Both the position numbers and the translations under genes were made by a program. Under the pieces are notes generated by a model. That model was given only the letters and a program-made list of their open reading frames with translations. It was not told where the DNA came from and did not search any database. Below, piece by piece: positions 1 to 4,983 of a stretch of DNA of 5,284 bases. Positions within the stretch are counted from its first letter, which is position 1. The number at the start of each line of letters is the position of its first letter. This DNA comes from an uncultured Acidobacteriota bacterium (lineage in GTDB: Bacteria; Acidobacteriota; Blastocatellia; Pyrinomonadales; Pyrinomonadaceae), in the NCBI GenBank assembly GCA_902826505.1, contig CADEFG010000390.1, positions 1 through 5,284 on the forward strand. Direction: 5' to 3'.

Positions 1-846
1 GAGCGCCCGCAAAAAGATCGACGCCAAAATCTTGCGCTTGCCGAGTCGCGCGTAAAGAATTCCTTTTTGGTCGAATTCAAATTCAACCCACGAACCGCGA
101 TACGGAATGATCTTCGCCAAAAACGTGTCGCGGTCGCCTTTGAAAAAGACGCCCGGCGAGCGGTGAAGCTGCGAAACGATGACCCGTTCGGTTCCGTTGA
201 TGATAAAAGTTCCGTTGTCGGTCATCAACGGAATTTCGCCGAAGAAAACTTCTTCTTCCTTGATGTCGCGGATCGTCGAAATGCTGGTTTCCGGGTCTTT
301 ATCGAAAACCGTCAGACGAATTTTCACTTTCAGCGGCACCGAATAGCTCATCCCGCGTTCCTGACATTCCTGTTGATCGTGTTTATGTTTCAAACCGACC
401 GGCTCCCCGCAGTTTGAGCAAAGATTCGGACGCACGGCGTTAAAGATTCCGCAATTGTTACAAAGAACTTCCGCCGGATTGAACGGATCAACCTTGATCT
501 TTGAACCGCAATTCTTACAGTTGGCGCGAAGATGCTCCAAACCTTCGAGGTTTCCGCATTTGCACTGCCAGTTGCCGATTTGATACTCGACAAATTCGAG
601 CGTCGCCGTTTCACGGAAATCCGAAACCGGAAAGATCGAGCCGAAAACCGATTGAAGCCCGATCGTGTCGCGTTCTTCGGGAATCAAATCCATTTGCAGA
701 AAACGATTGTATGATTCGCGCTGAACTTCGATCAGGTTCGGAATCCGAGCCGACGTATAAATTTTAGAAAAGTCCACACGCTCGGGCGCACGGCTCGTGC
801 GGCGACCAAGCCCATTAGTATTATTTTGTAGCGGATTAGCAATCAT
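1..846 (-). CDS. rpoB: RNA polymerase beta subunit, N-terminal 282 residues (partial at window edge)
   Basis: This is the beta subunit of DNA-directed RNA polymerase, which forms much of the active-site cleft together with beta'. Only the N-terminal part is in the window; the reading frame runs open through position 1. The family is recognised by RIPNLIEVQRESYNRFL (about residues 34-50), SVFPV-type text near 66-74, ERGMSYSVPLKVKIRL (163-178), GEIPLMTDNGTFIINGTERV (203-222) and SQLHRSPGVFF (225-235), all hallmarks of the protrusion/lobe region. The ATG at 846 is chosen because the next in-frame Met is residue 52, beyond conserved sequence. No good Shine-Dalgarno precedes it. Residues about 92-147 are an extra segment absent from E. 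coli RpoB, with cysteine pairs at 95/97, 110/113, 129/132 and 143/146, which looks like a pair of zinc ribbons. The gene follows rplL after a 399-nt structured spacer, as in the classical rplJL-rpoBC arrangement. Confidence 0.98.
   Translation of the reverse strand, partial: MIANPLQNNTNGLGRRTSRAPERVDFSKIYTSARIPNLIEVQRESYNRFLQMDLIPEERDTIGLQSVFGSIFPVSDFRETATLEFVEYQIGNWQCKCGNLEGLEHLRANCKNCGSKIKVDPFNPAEVLCNNCGIFNAVRPNLCSNCGEPVGLKHKHDQQECQERGMSYSVPLKVKIRLTVFDKDPETSISTIRDIKEEEVFFGEIPLMTDNGTFIINGTERVIVSQLHRSPGVFFKGDRDTFLAKIIPYRGSWVEFEFDQKGILYARLGKRKILASIFLRAL
406..573 (-). other. Zinc-ribbon-like insertion within RpoB (residues about 92-147)
   Basis: The encoded segment carries four cysteine knuckles: CKCG (95-98), CKNCG (110-114), CNNCG (129-133) and CSNCG (143-147). 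Spacings between successive knuckles are about 12, 15 and 10 residues. The flanks rejoin ordinary RpoB: before it is LEFVEYQIG, and after it is a stretch ending ECQERGMSYS, which matches E. coli RpoB around ECQIRGVTYS. Eight cysteines could bind two zinc ions. The frame stays open and the flanking family match is intact, so this is a genuine in-frame insertion and not a frameshift artefact. Metal binding is inferred from the pattern only. Confidence 0.85.
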
Positions 847-961
847 AATTTTTATAACAACAGGTCTTGAAGAAAATAAATGTTGATTTAATTATCTTTT
901 ATTGATAGGATTCTTTTAGTTAAAAAATCTCCTTAAAAATTTTCAATAAAAGACGGCAAAT

Positions 962-991
962 GCGGTCGAGGGTAAAGTTTACCCAGACCGC
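962..991. terminator. Hairpin between rplL and rpoB; T-tract lies on the plus-strand side
   Basis: GCGGTC (962-967) pairs with GACCGC (986-991), and inside it GGGTAAA (970-976) pairs with TTTACCC (978-984), giving a stable two-part stem. On the plus strand it is followed at once by six T residues (992-997), the form of an intrinsic terminator for transcription antisense to the operon. On the minus strand the downstream sequence is ATTTGCCGTCTTTT, a much weaker U-tract, so for rpoB transcripts it is at best a partial attenuator or a processing or stabilising stem. Confidence 0.6.
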
Positions 992-1125
992 TTTTTTCTA
1001 GCAGTTTGTTGCTAAAATCTAATTTTCGAGAGTGCCGAAAAAGACACCAACTCTCCATTTTTGCGAGAAACTATCTCTGTTTAACCCAAGAAACTCAAAA
1101 ACTTAAGTTTCAAATCCAATCAGAC

Positions 1126-1164
1126 GGCAAGCGTCAAATTTATTAATTTTCTTTAACGCTTGCC
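1126..1164 (-). repeat. 9-bp inverted repeat in the rpoB leader
   Basis: GGCAAGCGT (1126-1134) and ACGCTTGCC (1156-1164) are perfect reverse complements separated by a 21-nt AT-rich loop. There is no U-tract on the minus-strand side, so it is not an ordinary intrinsic terminator. It may be an RNA processing or regulatory stem in the leader transcript. Confidence 0.5.
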
Positions 1165-1245
1165 TTCCAGTTTAACAAGTAAATTACCTAACTTCAAATG
1201 ACCGCTCTTTATTGATGCCGTCATCTCAATTTTGGTTGACCGAAA

Positions 1246-1635
1246 TTATTTAACTTCGACCGTTGCACCGGCGTCGGTTAATTTAGCTTTGATCTCTTCG
1301 GCTTCAGCCGCGGAAACGCCTTCTTTGATCGCTTTCGGTGCCGCGTCAACCAAGTCTTTGGCTTCTTTCAAACCGAGACCGGCGACCACTTCGCGAACGA
1401 CTTTGATGACGTTGATCTTCTGTCCGCCGGCAGCGGTCAAGATCACATCAAAAGTATCTTTTTCTTCTGCCGCCGGAGCGGCATCGCTGCCCTGTTGCGG
1501 AGCCATCATCATCATTCCACCGCCCGAAGCGGCTGAAACTCCGAAAACTTCTTCCAATTCCTTAACCAATTCCGACGCTTCGAGAAGCGTAATTCCTTTC
1601 AAATACTCGACGACATCATTCTTTGTAACTGCCAT
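1246..1635 (-). CDS. rplL: 50S ribosomal protein L7/L12
   Basis: L7/L12 is the multi-copy stalk protein that recruits and stimulates the translational GTPases EF-Tu, EF-G, IF2 and RF3. The 129-residue product has the family layout. An N-terminal dimerisation and L10-binding domain (about 1-33, DVVEYLKGITLLEASELVKELEEVFGV) is followed by a flexible Ala/Gly hinge (about 34-57). The globular C-terminal domain (about 58-129) includes FDVILTAAGGQKINVIKVVRE and GLGLKEAKDLVDAAP, the GTPase-factor-binding helices. The ATG at 1635 fits the family N-terminus, and the strongest Shine-Dalgarno of the window (GGAGGAA, 1647-1653) lies about 12 nt upstream, which suits a protein needed in several copies per ribosome. 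The hinge carries an unusual run of four methionines after SGGG. rplL is separated from rplJ by 247 nt, much more than usual. Confidence 0.98.
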   Translation of the reverse strand: MAVTKNDVVEYLKGITLLEASELVKELEEVFGVSAASGGGMMMMAPQQGSDAAPAAEEKDTFDVILTAAGGQKINVIKVVREVVAGLGLKEAKDLVDAAPKAIKEGVSAAEAEEIKAKLTDAGATVEVK

Positions 1636-1646
1636 AACTATTTATA

Positions 1647-1653
1647 TTCCTCC
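1647..1653 (-). promoter_or_regulatory. Strong ribosome-binding site of rplL
   Basis: GGAGGAA on the minus strand is the best anti-16S match in the window. Its distance to the ATG (about 12 nt) is slightly long. Neighbouring ribosomal genes have much weaker or no such site, so it may help L12 to be made in excess of L10. Confidence 0.7.
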
Positions 1654-1678
1654 AAATAGGGTTCTGTGTTTATTAATT

Positions 1679-1742
1679 GTTAATCGTTAATGGTTGATCG
1701 TCGATTGCTTTTTCTATTGACAATTGACGATTTACTATTAAC
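1679..1742. repeat. Intergenic palindrome of 7-nt tandem units (rplJ-rplL gap)
   Basis: The left arm (1679-1705) is four variants of a 7-mer beginning with GTTAATC and GTTAATG. The right arm (1716-1742) is four variants of the reverse type, such as ATTGACA and ATTGACG. The two 27-nt arms are imperfect reverse complements (19 of 27 positions, more if G-U pairs are allowed) around a 10-nt loop at 1706-1715. There is no coding sense in it. It resembles the short heptanucleotide repeats known from cyanobacterial intergenic regions, but the family here is not identified. Confidence 0.65.
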
Positions 1743-1803
1743 GGCTTCGTTTGTGTCAGCCGCGAGAACCCACGGGACATTTTTTTACGGGTTGCATCAC
1801 CTT

Positions 1804-1851
1804 AAAAAAGCGTCCGAGCCGCAAAGACGACCTGACAAATCGCTTCGCTCG
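1804..1851 (-). terminator. Putative terminator or attenuator between rplJ and rplL
   Basis: On the minus strand CGAGC (1847-1851) pairs with GCTCG (1815-1819). Further interrupted pairing occurs inside (GAAG with CTTT, CGA with TCG), and a run of six U (1804-1809) follows five nucleotides after the stem. This has the form of an intrinsic terminator just after rplJ. In this operon, where L12 is needed in excess of L10, full termination here would require a separate rplL promoter. Partial read-through, or an RNA processing role, is more plausible. No convincing promoter for rplL was found. Confidence 0.45.
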
Positions 1852-1882
1852 TTTTCCTTGAGTACGGCTTAAAAAAAATTTA

Positions 1883-2689
1883 CTATTCCGGTTTTTCTTC
1901 GGTTGCTTCGGCTTCCGGCGCGGCTTCTTCGGTTGAAGCTTCGGGCACCGCAACTTCTTCGGGCGCAGTTTCCGGAGCAGCGCTTTCCTCGACGGTTTCA
2001 GCTTCTGCCGCCGGTTCTTCGCCCGGAGCTTCGCCTGTTTCAGCCGCCGGTTCGGAAGCTGTTTCGGCTTCCGCCGCCGGCGCTTCCGCGATCGGCGCTT
2101 CTTCCGTTTTCACTTCTTCAACTGCCGGTTCGGCTTTCGCTTCGGCTTTTACTTCCGCCGCCGGAGCTTCAGGCTTTTTGTCGGCGATCTGTTTGATAAC
2201 AACCGCCAAATCGCGCGGAACGGCATTGATCACCGTCACCAAACGCTGCGCCTGAGCGTTGATCACATAAAGCAACTGGGAAATAAGTTCTTCTTTCGAC
2301 GGCAGGCTCGCAATCGCTTCGACCTGTTTTTGGGTAACAACTTTACCGTCAACGATACCGGCTTTAAATGTATAAAAATCGGAGTTGTCTTTGATAAATT
2401 TTGAAATCGTTTTCGATAAAACGACCGCATCATTTTCCGTCCAAACAATTCCCGTGACGCCTTTGAAATGCTCGCTCGCATCTTCATACGCCGTGCCCTT
2501 GACCGCCAGACGGGCGATCGTATTTTTGACAACCTGATATTTCGCACCTGCTTCGCGCAGTTTGTTACGAAACTCCTGGTCTTTGTTGACGGTCAATTTA
2601 TTAAAACTGACGATCATCGCTGACTTCGAGTTGCTTAACTGCTCCGTGAGGGCGTTCAAATCTTCCTGTTTTCTTGCTTTGGTTTTCAT
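1883..2689 (-). CDS. rplJ: 50S ribosomal protein L10 with a long acidic C-terminal extension
   Basis: L10 anchors the L7/L12 dimers on 23S rRNA at the base of the GTPase stalk. Residues 1-172 are a complete L10: an N-terminal RNA-binding part with LREAGAKYQVVKNTIARLA (about 44-62), a central FKGVTGIVWTENDAV-like strand (75-89), and SLPSKEELISQLLYVINA (128-145). This leads into the C-terminal helix that binds L12 dimers (to about 170, KQIADKK). L10 normally ends here, at about 165-180 residues. This protein goes on for 96 more residues, of which 31 are Glu, 29 Ala and 13 Pro, with only 4 Lys and no aromatic residue, so it is probably disordered and strongly negative. The ATG at 2689 fits the family. 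A GAGGTG sequence (2704-2709) lies 14 nt upstream, longer than ideal. The gene starts 25 nt after rplA. Confidence 0.97.
   Translation of the reverse strand: MKTKARKQEDLNALTEQLSNSKSAMIVSFNKLTVNKDQEFRNKLREAGAKYQVVKNTIARLAVKGTAYEDASEHFKGVTGIVWTENDAVVLSKTISKFIKDNSDFYTFKAGIVDGKVVTQKQVEAIASLPSKEELISQLLYVINAQAQRLVTVINAVPRDLAVVIKQIADKKPEAPAAEVKAEAKAEPAVEEVKTEEAPIAEAPAAEAETASEPAAETGEAPGEEPAAEAETVEESAAPETAPEEVAVPEASTEEAAPEAEATEEKPE
1886..2173 (-). other. Low-complexity acidic tail-coding segment of rplJ (residues 173-268)
   Basis: This segment encodes the Glu/Ala/Pro-rich tail beyond the normal end of L10. It is built from loose repeats of EAPAAE, EPAAE and PEEV type, with net charge about -27. The frame is unbroken from the L10 core to a TAG stop, and no stop or frameshift separates them, so it is one protein as read. 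The DNA is itself repetitive (many GCTTC and CCGCCGG-like words on the plus strand), which could allow copy-number changes by slippage. Confidence 0.85.
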
Positions 2690-2714
2690 AATTCTATCTT
2701 TCGCACCTCACTTC

Positions 2715-3410
2715 TTAAACGTATGCCAGTTCATCGAGCAGAACGCCCGGACTCATGGTTGCCGCCAGATTGATTTTTTTCAAATAACGACCTTTCGCCG
2801 TTGTCGGCTTTGCCTTCATCACGGCGTTGATCAAAGTTTTTGTATTTTCCGCGAGTTTTGCTTCGTCAAAAGAAACTTTACCGACCGGCGAGTGAATGAC
2901 GCCCGTTTTATCTACGCGGTATTCGACTTTCCCGGCTTTTGTTTCTTGGATGGCAGTTTTCACGTCCATCGTGACGGTTCCGGTTTTCGGATTCGGCATC
3001 AGACCGCGCGGACCGAGGAGTTTTCCGAGCTGACCGACCTTGCCCATCATATCGGGCGTCGCGATCAGCGCGTCAAAATCGAGCCAGCCGCCTTTGATTT
3101 TATCGACAATATCGTCGCCGCCAGCCATATCCGCGCCGGCTTCTTCGGCTTCGCGAATTTTATCGCCCTGCGCGATGACCACGACGCGTTTTGCTTTGCC
3201 GCCCAAACCGTTCGGCAGAACAACCGTTCCGCGAACCATCTGGTCGGCTTTGCGCGGGTCGACGCCGAGCCACATCGTCAATTCAACCGTTTCATCGAAT
3301 TTGGCAAAAGCGATTTCTTTGACCTTCGCCAAGCCTTCTTCAAGCGTGTATTTTTTGTTCGGCTCGACTTTTTCGAGAGCCGCCCGGTATTTTTTACCTT
3401 TCTTAGCCAT
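2715..3410 (-). CDS. rplA: 50S ribosomal protein L1
   Basis: L1 forms the mobile stalk on the E-site side of the large subunit, binds 23S rRNA, helps move deacylated tRNA out, and in many bacteria represses its own operon by binding mRNA. The 231-residue product is full length for the family. It begins MAKKGKKYRAALEKV and carries YTLEEGLAKVKEIA (21-34), a domain II core around VVVIAQGDK (76-84) and the L1 signature LGPRGLMPNPKTGT (132-145). The C-terminal KGRYLKKINLAATMSPGV segment (207-223) is also typical. I choose the ATG at 3410 because that is where family homology starts. An in-frame ATG at 3467 would add 19 residues that do not look like L1. The chosen start has no nearby Shine-Dalgarno; AGGGAG lies about 60 nt upstream, before a hairpin. 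The gene is flanked by rplK (74 nt upstream) and rplJ (25 nt downstream). Confidence 0.96.
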   Translation of the reverse strand: MAKKGKKYRAALEKVEPNKKYTLEEGLAKVKEIAFAKFDETVELTMWLGVDPRKADQMVRGTVVLPNGLGGKAKRVVVIAQGDKIREAEEAGADMAGGDDIVDKIKGGWLDFDALIATPDMMGKVGQLGKLLGPRGLMPNPKTGTVTMDVKTAIQETKAGKVEYRVDKTGVIHSPVGKVSFDEAKLAENTKTLINAVMKAKPTTAKGRYLKKINLAATMSPGVLLDELAYV

Positions 3411-3430
3411 TTTATTTTTAAGGTTCAAAC

Positions 3431-3470
3431 GAAATGTTTTTAGATTTGCGAGCATGCCCGCAAACATTTC
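3431..3470 (-). promoter_or_regulatory. Hairpin in the rplK-rplA spacer, next to a Shine-Dalgarno-like AGGGAG
   Basis: TTTGCG (3445-3450) pairs with CGCAAA (3459-3464), extended inwards by near-palindromic GCATGC. GAAATG (3431-3436) pairs with CATTTC (3465-3470) as an outer stem with an 8-nt bulge. AGGGAG (3470-3475 on the minus strand) abuts the outer stem. The annotated rplA ATG is 20 nt past the other end. A role in L1 feedback or in bringing the site close to the start codon is possible but inferred. Confidence 0.5.
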
Positions 3471-3484
3471 TCCCTTTATAAAAA

Positions 3485-3913
3485 CTATCCTTCGATAGTT
3501 AAACCCATACTTTTCGCCGTTCCTTCGATCGTTTTCATCGCCGCTTCGAGATTTGTCGTGTTCAAATCCGGCATTTTTTTCTGAGCGATTTCCTCGATCT
3601 GGGCGCGTGAAATCGTCCCGACCTTTGTTTTGTTCGAGGTCGCCGAACCTTTCGGAATTCCCGATGCTTTTCTCAAAAGATCGGCGGCAGGCGGCGTTTT
3701 CGTTTCAAAAGTAAATGAACGATCGGCATAAACCGTAATCACGACCGGGACTTTCATATCCGGGTCGTCGTTTTGCGTTTTCGCGTTGAACGCCTTGCAA
3801 AACTCCATGATGTTGACGCCGTGTTGTCCGAGTGCCGGACCGATCGGCGGTGCCGGATTAGCCTTTCCGGCGGGAATCTGTAATTTTATATAACCTGTAA
3901 TTTTTTTCGCCAT
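3485..3913 (-). CDS. rplK: 50S ribosomal protein L11
   Basis: L11 binds the GTPase-associated region of 23S rRNA at the stalk base and takes part in factor-dependent GTP hydrolysis and in the RelA stringent response. The 142-residue length is exactly typical. The N-terminal domain shows GYIKLQIPAGKANPAPPIGP (7-26), the proline-rich region involved in thiostrepton action, then ALGQHGVNIMEFCKAFNAKT. The C-terminal RNA-binding domain has TPPAADLLRKASGI, KVGTISRAQIEEIA and a final AKSMGLTIEG. The ATG at 3913 fits the family start (MAKKITGYIKL). No Shine-Dalgarno is visible upstream, where the sequence is AT-rich. It follows nusG after a 134-nt spacer and is the first of the rplKAJL set. Confidence 0.98.
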   Translation of the reverse strand: MAKKITGYIKLQIPAGKANPAPPIGPALGQHGVNIMEFCKAFNAKTQNDDPDMKVPVVITVYADRSFTFETKTPPAADLLRKASGIPKGSATSNKTKVGTISRAQIEEIAQKKMPDLNTTNLEAAMKTIEGTAKSMGLTIEG

Positions 3914-4047
3914 AATTTCGATTTACGATTTTGAACTAAAAATTCAATTCAAAAATGTCCTCGTTAAAATTCTAATCTTTCCATTGATTTGCGATTTTTG
4001 ATAACTCTTATCAATCCAAAATCCAAAATCGCAAATCCAAAATAGGT
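3914..4047. repeat. nusG-rplK spacer with palindromic 7-nt repeats
   Basis: The main element is at 3986-4037. GATTTGCGATTTT (3986-3998) is a perfect reverse complement of the 13 nt at 4025-4037, and an inner TTGATAA / TTATCAA pair (3998-4004, 4008-4014) has a 3-nt loop. The right side continues as 7-nt units of AATCCAA type to about 4043. A second, looser set (CGATTTA, CGATTTT) lies at 3919-3932, next to a small inverted repeat (TTTTGAA 3929-3935, TTCAAAA 3948-3954). No promoter or terminator U-tract is evident. This spacer forms the leader of rplK and would be the place for an L1-binding site, but I could not recognise one. Confidence 0.65.
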
Positions 4048-4608
4048 TTATTCTTCTTCTGCAAACGTAACTTTTTCAACGTCCAGGAAATTCAGTTCGA
4101 CCGGCGTTGAGCGTCCGAAAATAGTCACCGTGACTTTCAAAGTCGATTTTTCTTCATTTACTTCTTCGACCTTGCCCGTAAAACTGGCAAAAGGTCCCGA
4201 TTTGATGCGGACGACCTCGCCGACCTCGTAGGTAAATTTCGGTTTCGGTTTTTCCGTTGCAACTTCAATATTGTGAACAATCTGATCAACTTCTTCCTGT
4301 GTTAAAGGTGTCGGATTTTTTCCGCCTAAGAATCCCGTAACTTTCGGCGTTGATTTAATCGCGTGAAACACATTATCGGGAATCTTGCCGCGGTCATCGC
4401 ATTCGATTTCCACCAAGACATAGCCCGGATAGAACATTCGCGACGATTCGATGCGCTTGCTTCCGCGCATTTCGACGACCGTTTCTTTCGGTAATAAAAC
4501 TTCGGTGATCTGCTCGCGCAATTCCATATCGCGGATACGTGCGTTCAGGCTCTCCAACACTTTATTTTCGTGCCCCGAATATGTGTGGATAAAATACCAC
4601 TGTCTCAT
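4048..4608 (-). CDS. nusG: Transcription termination/antitermination factor NusG
   Basis: NusG binds RNA polymerase across the cleft, affects pausing, and through its C-terminal domain contacts Rho or ribosomal protein S10. The 186-residue product has both domains. The NGN domain (about 2-115) begins RQWYFIHTYSGHENKV and includes the diagnostic RMFYPGYVLVEIE (57-69), then TPKVTGFLGG (87-96). The KOW domain (about 127-181) has YEVGEVVRIKSGPFASFTGKV (127-147) followed by TVTIFGRSTPVEL. The ATG at 4608 is supported by the family start and by AGGA (4617-4620), which overlaps the secE stop codon and lies 8 nt away. Only 11 nt separate the two genes, so they are probably co-translated. No insertion or missing motif is seen. 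Confidence 0.98.
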   Translation of the reverse strand: MRQWYFIHTYSGHENKVLESLNARIRDMELREQITEVLLPKETVVEMRGSKRIESSRMFYPGYVLVEIECDDRGKIPDNVFHAIKSTPKVTGFLGGKNPTPLTQEEVDQIVHNIEVATEKPKPKFTYEVGEVVRIKSGPFASFTGKVEEVNEEKSTLKVTVTIFGRSTPVELNFLDVEKVTFAEEE

Positions 4609-4619
4609 TTTATAAATCC

Positions 4620-4874
4620 TTATAATCCGGCAATTTTATTAATCACCCACGTAAAGGCTTCCAAAATGTAAACCCAGGCGTAGTCAATCAAAAAAAGATA
4701 AATAGCAAAGAAAATGACGTTGACGATCACGATGATCACCGTGTTTCTGACGTCTTCGGACGAAGGAAAAGTTGTTTTATCCAACTCTTCGCGGGTGTGG
4801 CGAATAAATTCTCCAATCCCTTCCTTTCCGTCTTTGTTCTTACCGTTGTCTAAGGTGTCAACTGCTTCTGACAC
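4620..4874 (-). CDS. secE: Preprotein translocase subunit SecE
   Basis: SecE is the small clamp subunit that holds the two halves of the SecY channel in the cytoplasmic membrane. The 84-residue form has a single membrane span, as in most bacteria outside the enteric group. Residues 1-20 are polar, followed by an amphipathic stretch with FIRHTREELDKTTFPSSEDVRNT (23-45), matching the conserved E..K..WPs..E motif but with Phe instead of Trp. The hydrophobic span is about 46-64 (VIIVIVNVIFFAIYLFLID). The start is GTG at 4874, not ATG, supported by AGGAG (4882-4886) seven nucleotides away. It lies between tRNA-Trp and nusG, its usual place. Confidence 0.95.
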   Translation of the reverse strand: MSEAVDTLDNGKNKDGKEGIGEFIRHTREELDKTTFPSSEDVRNTVIIVIVNVIFFAIYLFLIDYAWVYILEAFTWVINKIAGL

Positions 4875-4881
4875 TTTTTTT

Positions 4882-4886
4882 CTCCT
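4882..4886 (-). promoter_or_regulatory. Ribosome-binding site deciding the GTG start of secE
   Basis: AGGAG followed by seven A residues precedes GTG at 4874-4872. There is no upstream ATG alternative, because the tRNA ends at 4896, so this site fixes the start. Confidence 0.75.
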
Positions 4887-4895
4887 AAAATTAAA

Positions 4896-4971
4896 TGGCA
4901 GGGGTACCAGGACTTGAACCCGGACCTAAGGTTTTGGAGACCTCCATGCTAACCATTGACACCATACCCCT
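4896..4971 (-). tRNA. trnW: tRNA-Trp (anticodon CCA)
   Basis: The 76-nt cloverleaf can be folded by hand. The acceptor AGGGGTA pairs perfectly with TACCCCT, followed by discriminator G and an encoded CCA (4896-4898). The D stem is weak with two G-U pairs (GTGT with GCAT). The anticodon stem GAGGT / ACCTT encloses the loop CTCCAAA, with anticodon CCA at 4935-4937. The variable loop is AGGT, and the T stem CCGGG / CCTGG encloses TTCAAGT. It sits in the operon between rpmG and secE, 21 nt before the secE start. This is a common bacterial arrangement, so it is probably cut out of the polycistronic transcript by RNase P and 3' nucleases. Confidence 0.97.
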
Positions 4972-4983
4972 TCAACAAGTTTA

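Larger units (their letters stand above)
847..1245 (-). promoter_or_regulatory. 399-nt rplL-rpoB spacer / rpoB leader with several hairpins
   Basis: No convincing gene lies in this stretch. Reading in the direction of transcription it holds a 9-bp stem (1126-1164), a 6-bp stem (1028-1055) and a strong compound hairpin (962-991). An AAGGAG sequence (about 929-934) is followed by no start codon at usable distance. The 9-mer TTGCCGTCT occurs twice on the minus strand, just downstream of the first and third hairpins (1122-1130 and 951-959). In E. coli the corresponding gap holds an attenuator and an RNase III processing site that set rpoBC expression below that of rplL. A similar role here is inferred from position and structure only. 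Promoter-like hexamers can be found but none is better than about four of six at both boxes, so I call none. Confidence 0.55.

Noticed and set aside
67..767. Plus-strand frames opposite rpoB.
   Set aside because: The minus strand encodes continuous RpoB; the plus-strand products match nothing and start without ribosome-binding sites.
933..1058. A 41-codon minus-strand frame inside the rpoB leader (starts MESWCLF, ends just before AAGGAG).
   Set aside because: No Shine-Dalgarno, no recognisable family, and it runs through two hairpins. A frame of this size is expected by chance in a 399-nt gap.
1064..1092. Possible sigma70-like promoter in the rpoB leader (TTGAGT, 17 nt, GATAGT).
   Set aside because: Only four of six matches in each box in AT-rich DNA; similar-quality pairs occur at several other places in the same gap.
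1153..1224. A 23-codon basic minus-strand frame at the start of the rpoB leader (MTASIKSGHLKLG start).
   Set aside because: No ribosome-binding site at proper distance and no family; its 3' end is simply one arm of the 1126-1164 inverted repeat.
1654..1800. Short minus-strand frames in the rplJ-rplL gap, one preceded by AAGGTG.
   Set aside because: One ends after 13 codons and the other only translates the 7-nt repeats; neither has protein-like composition.
1903..2196. Plus-strand Leu/Arg/Pro-rich frame opposite the L10 tail.
   Set aside because: It is a by-product of the repetitive Glu/Ala/Pro codons on the minus strand.
2562..3498. Long plus-strand open frames opposite rplJ, rplA and the rplK-rplA spacer.
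   Set aside because: They are antisense shadows of strongly identified ribosomal protein genes; their composition is rich in Phe, Arg and Ser as expected from reversed codons.
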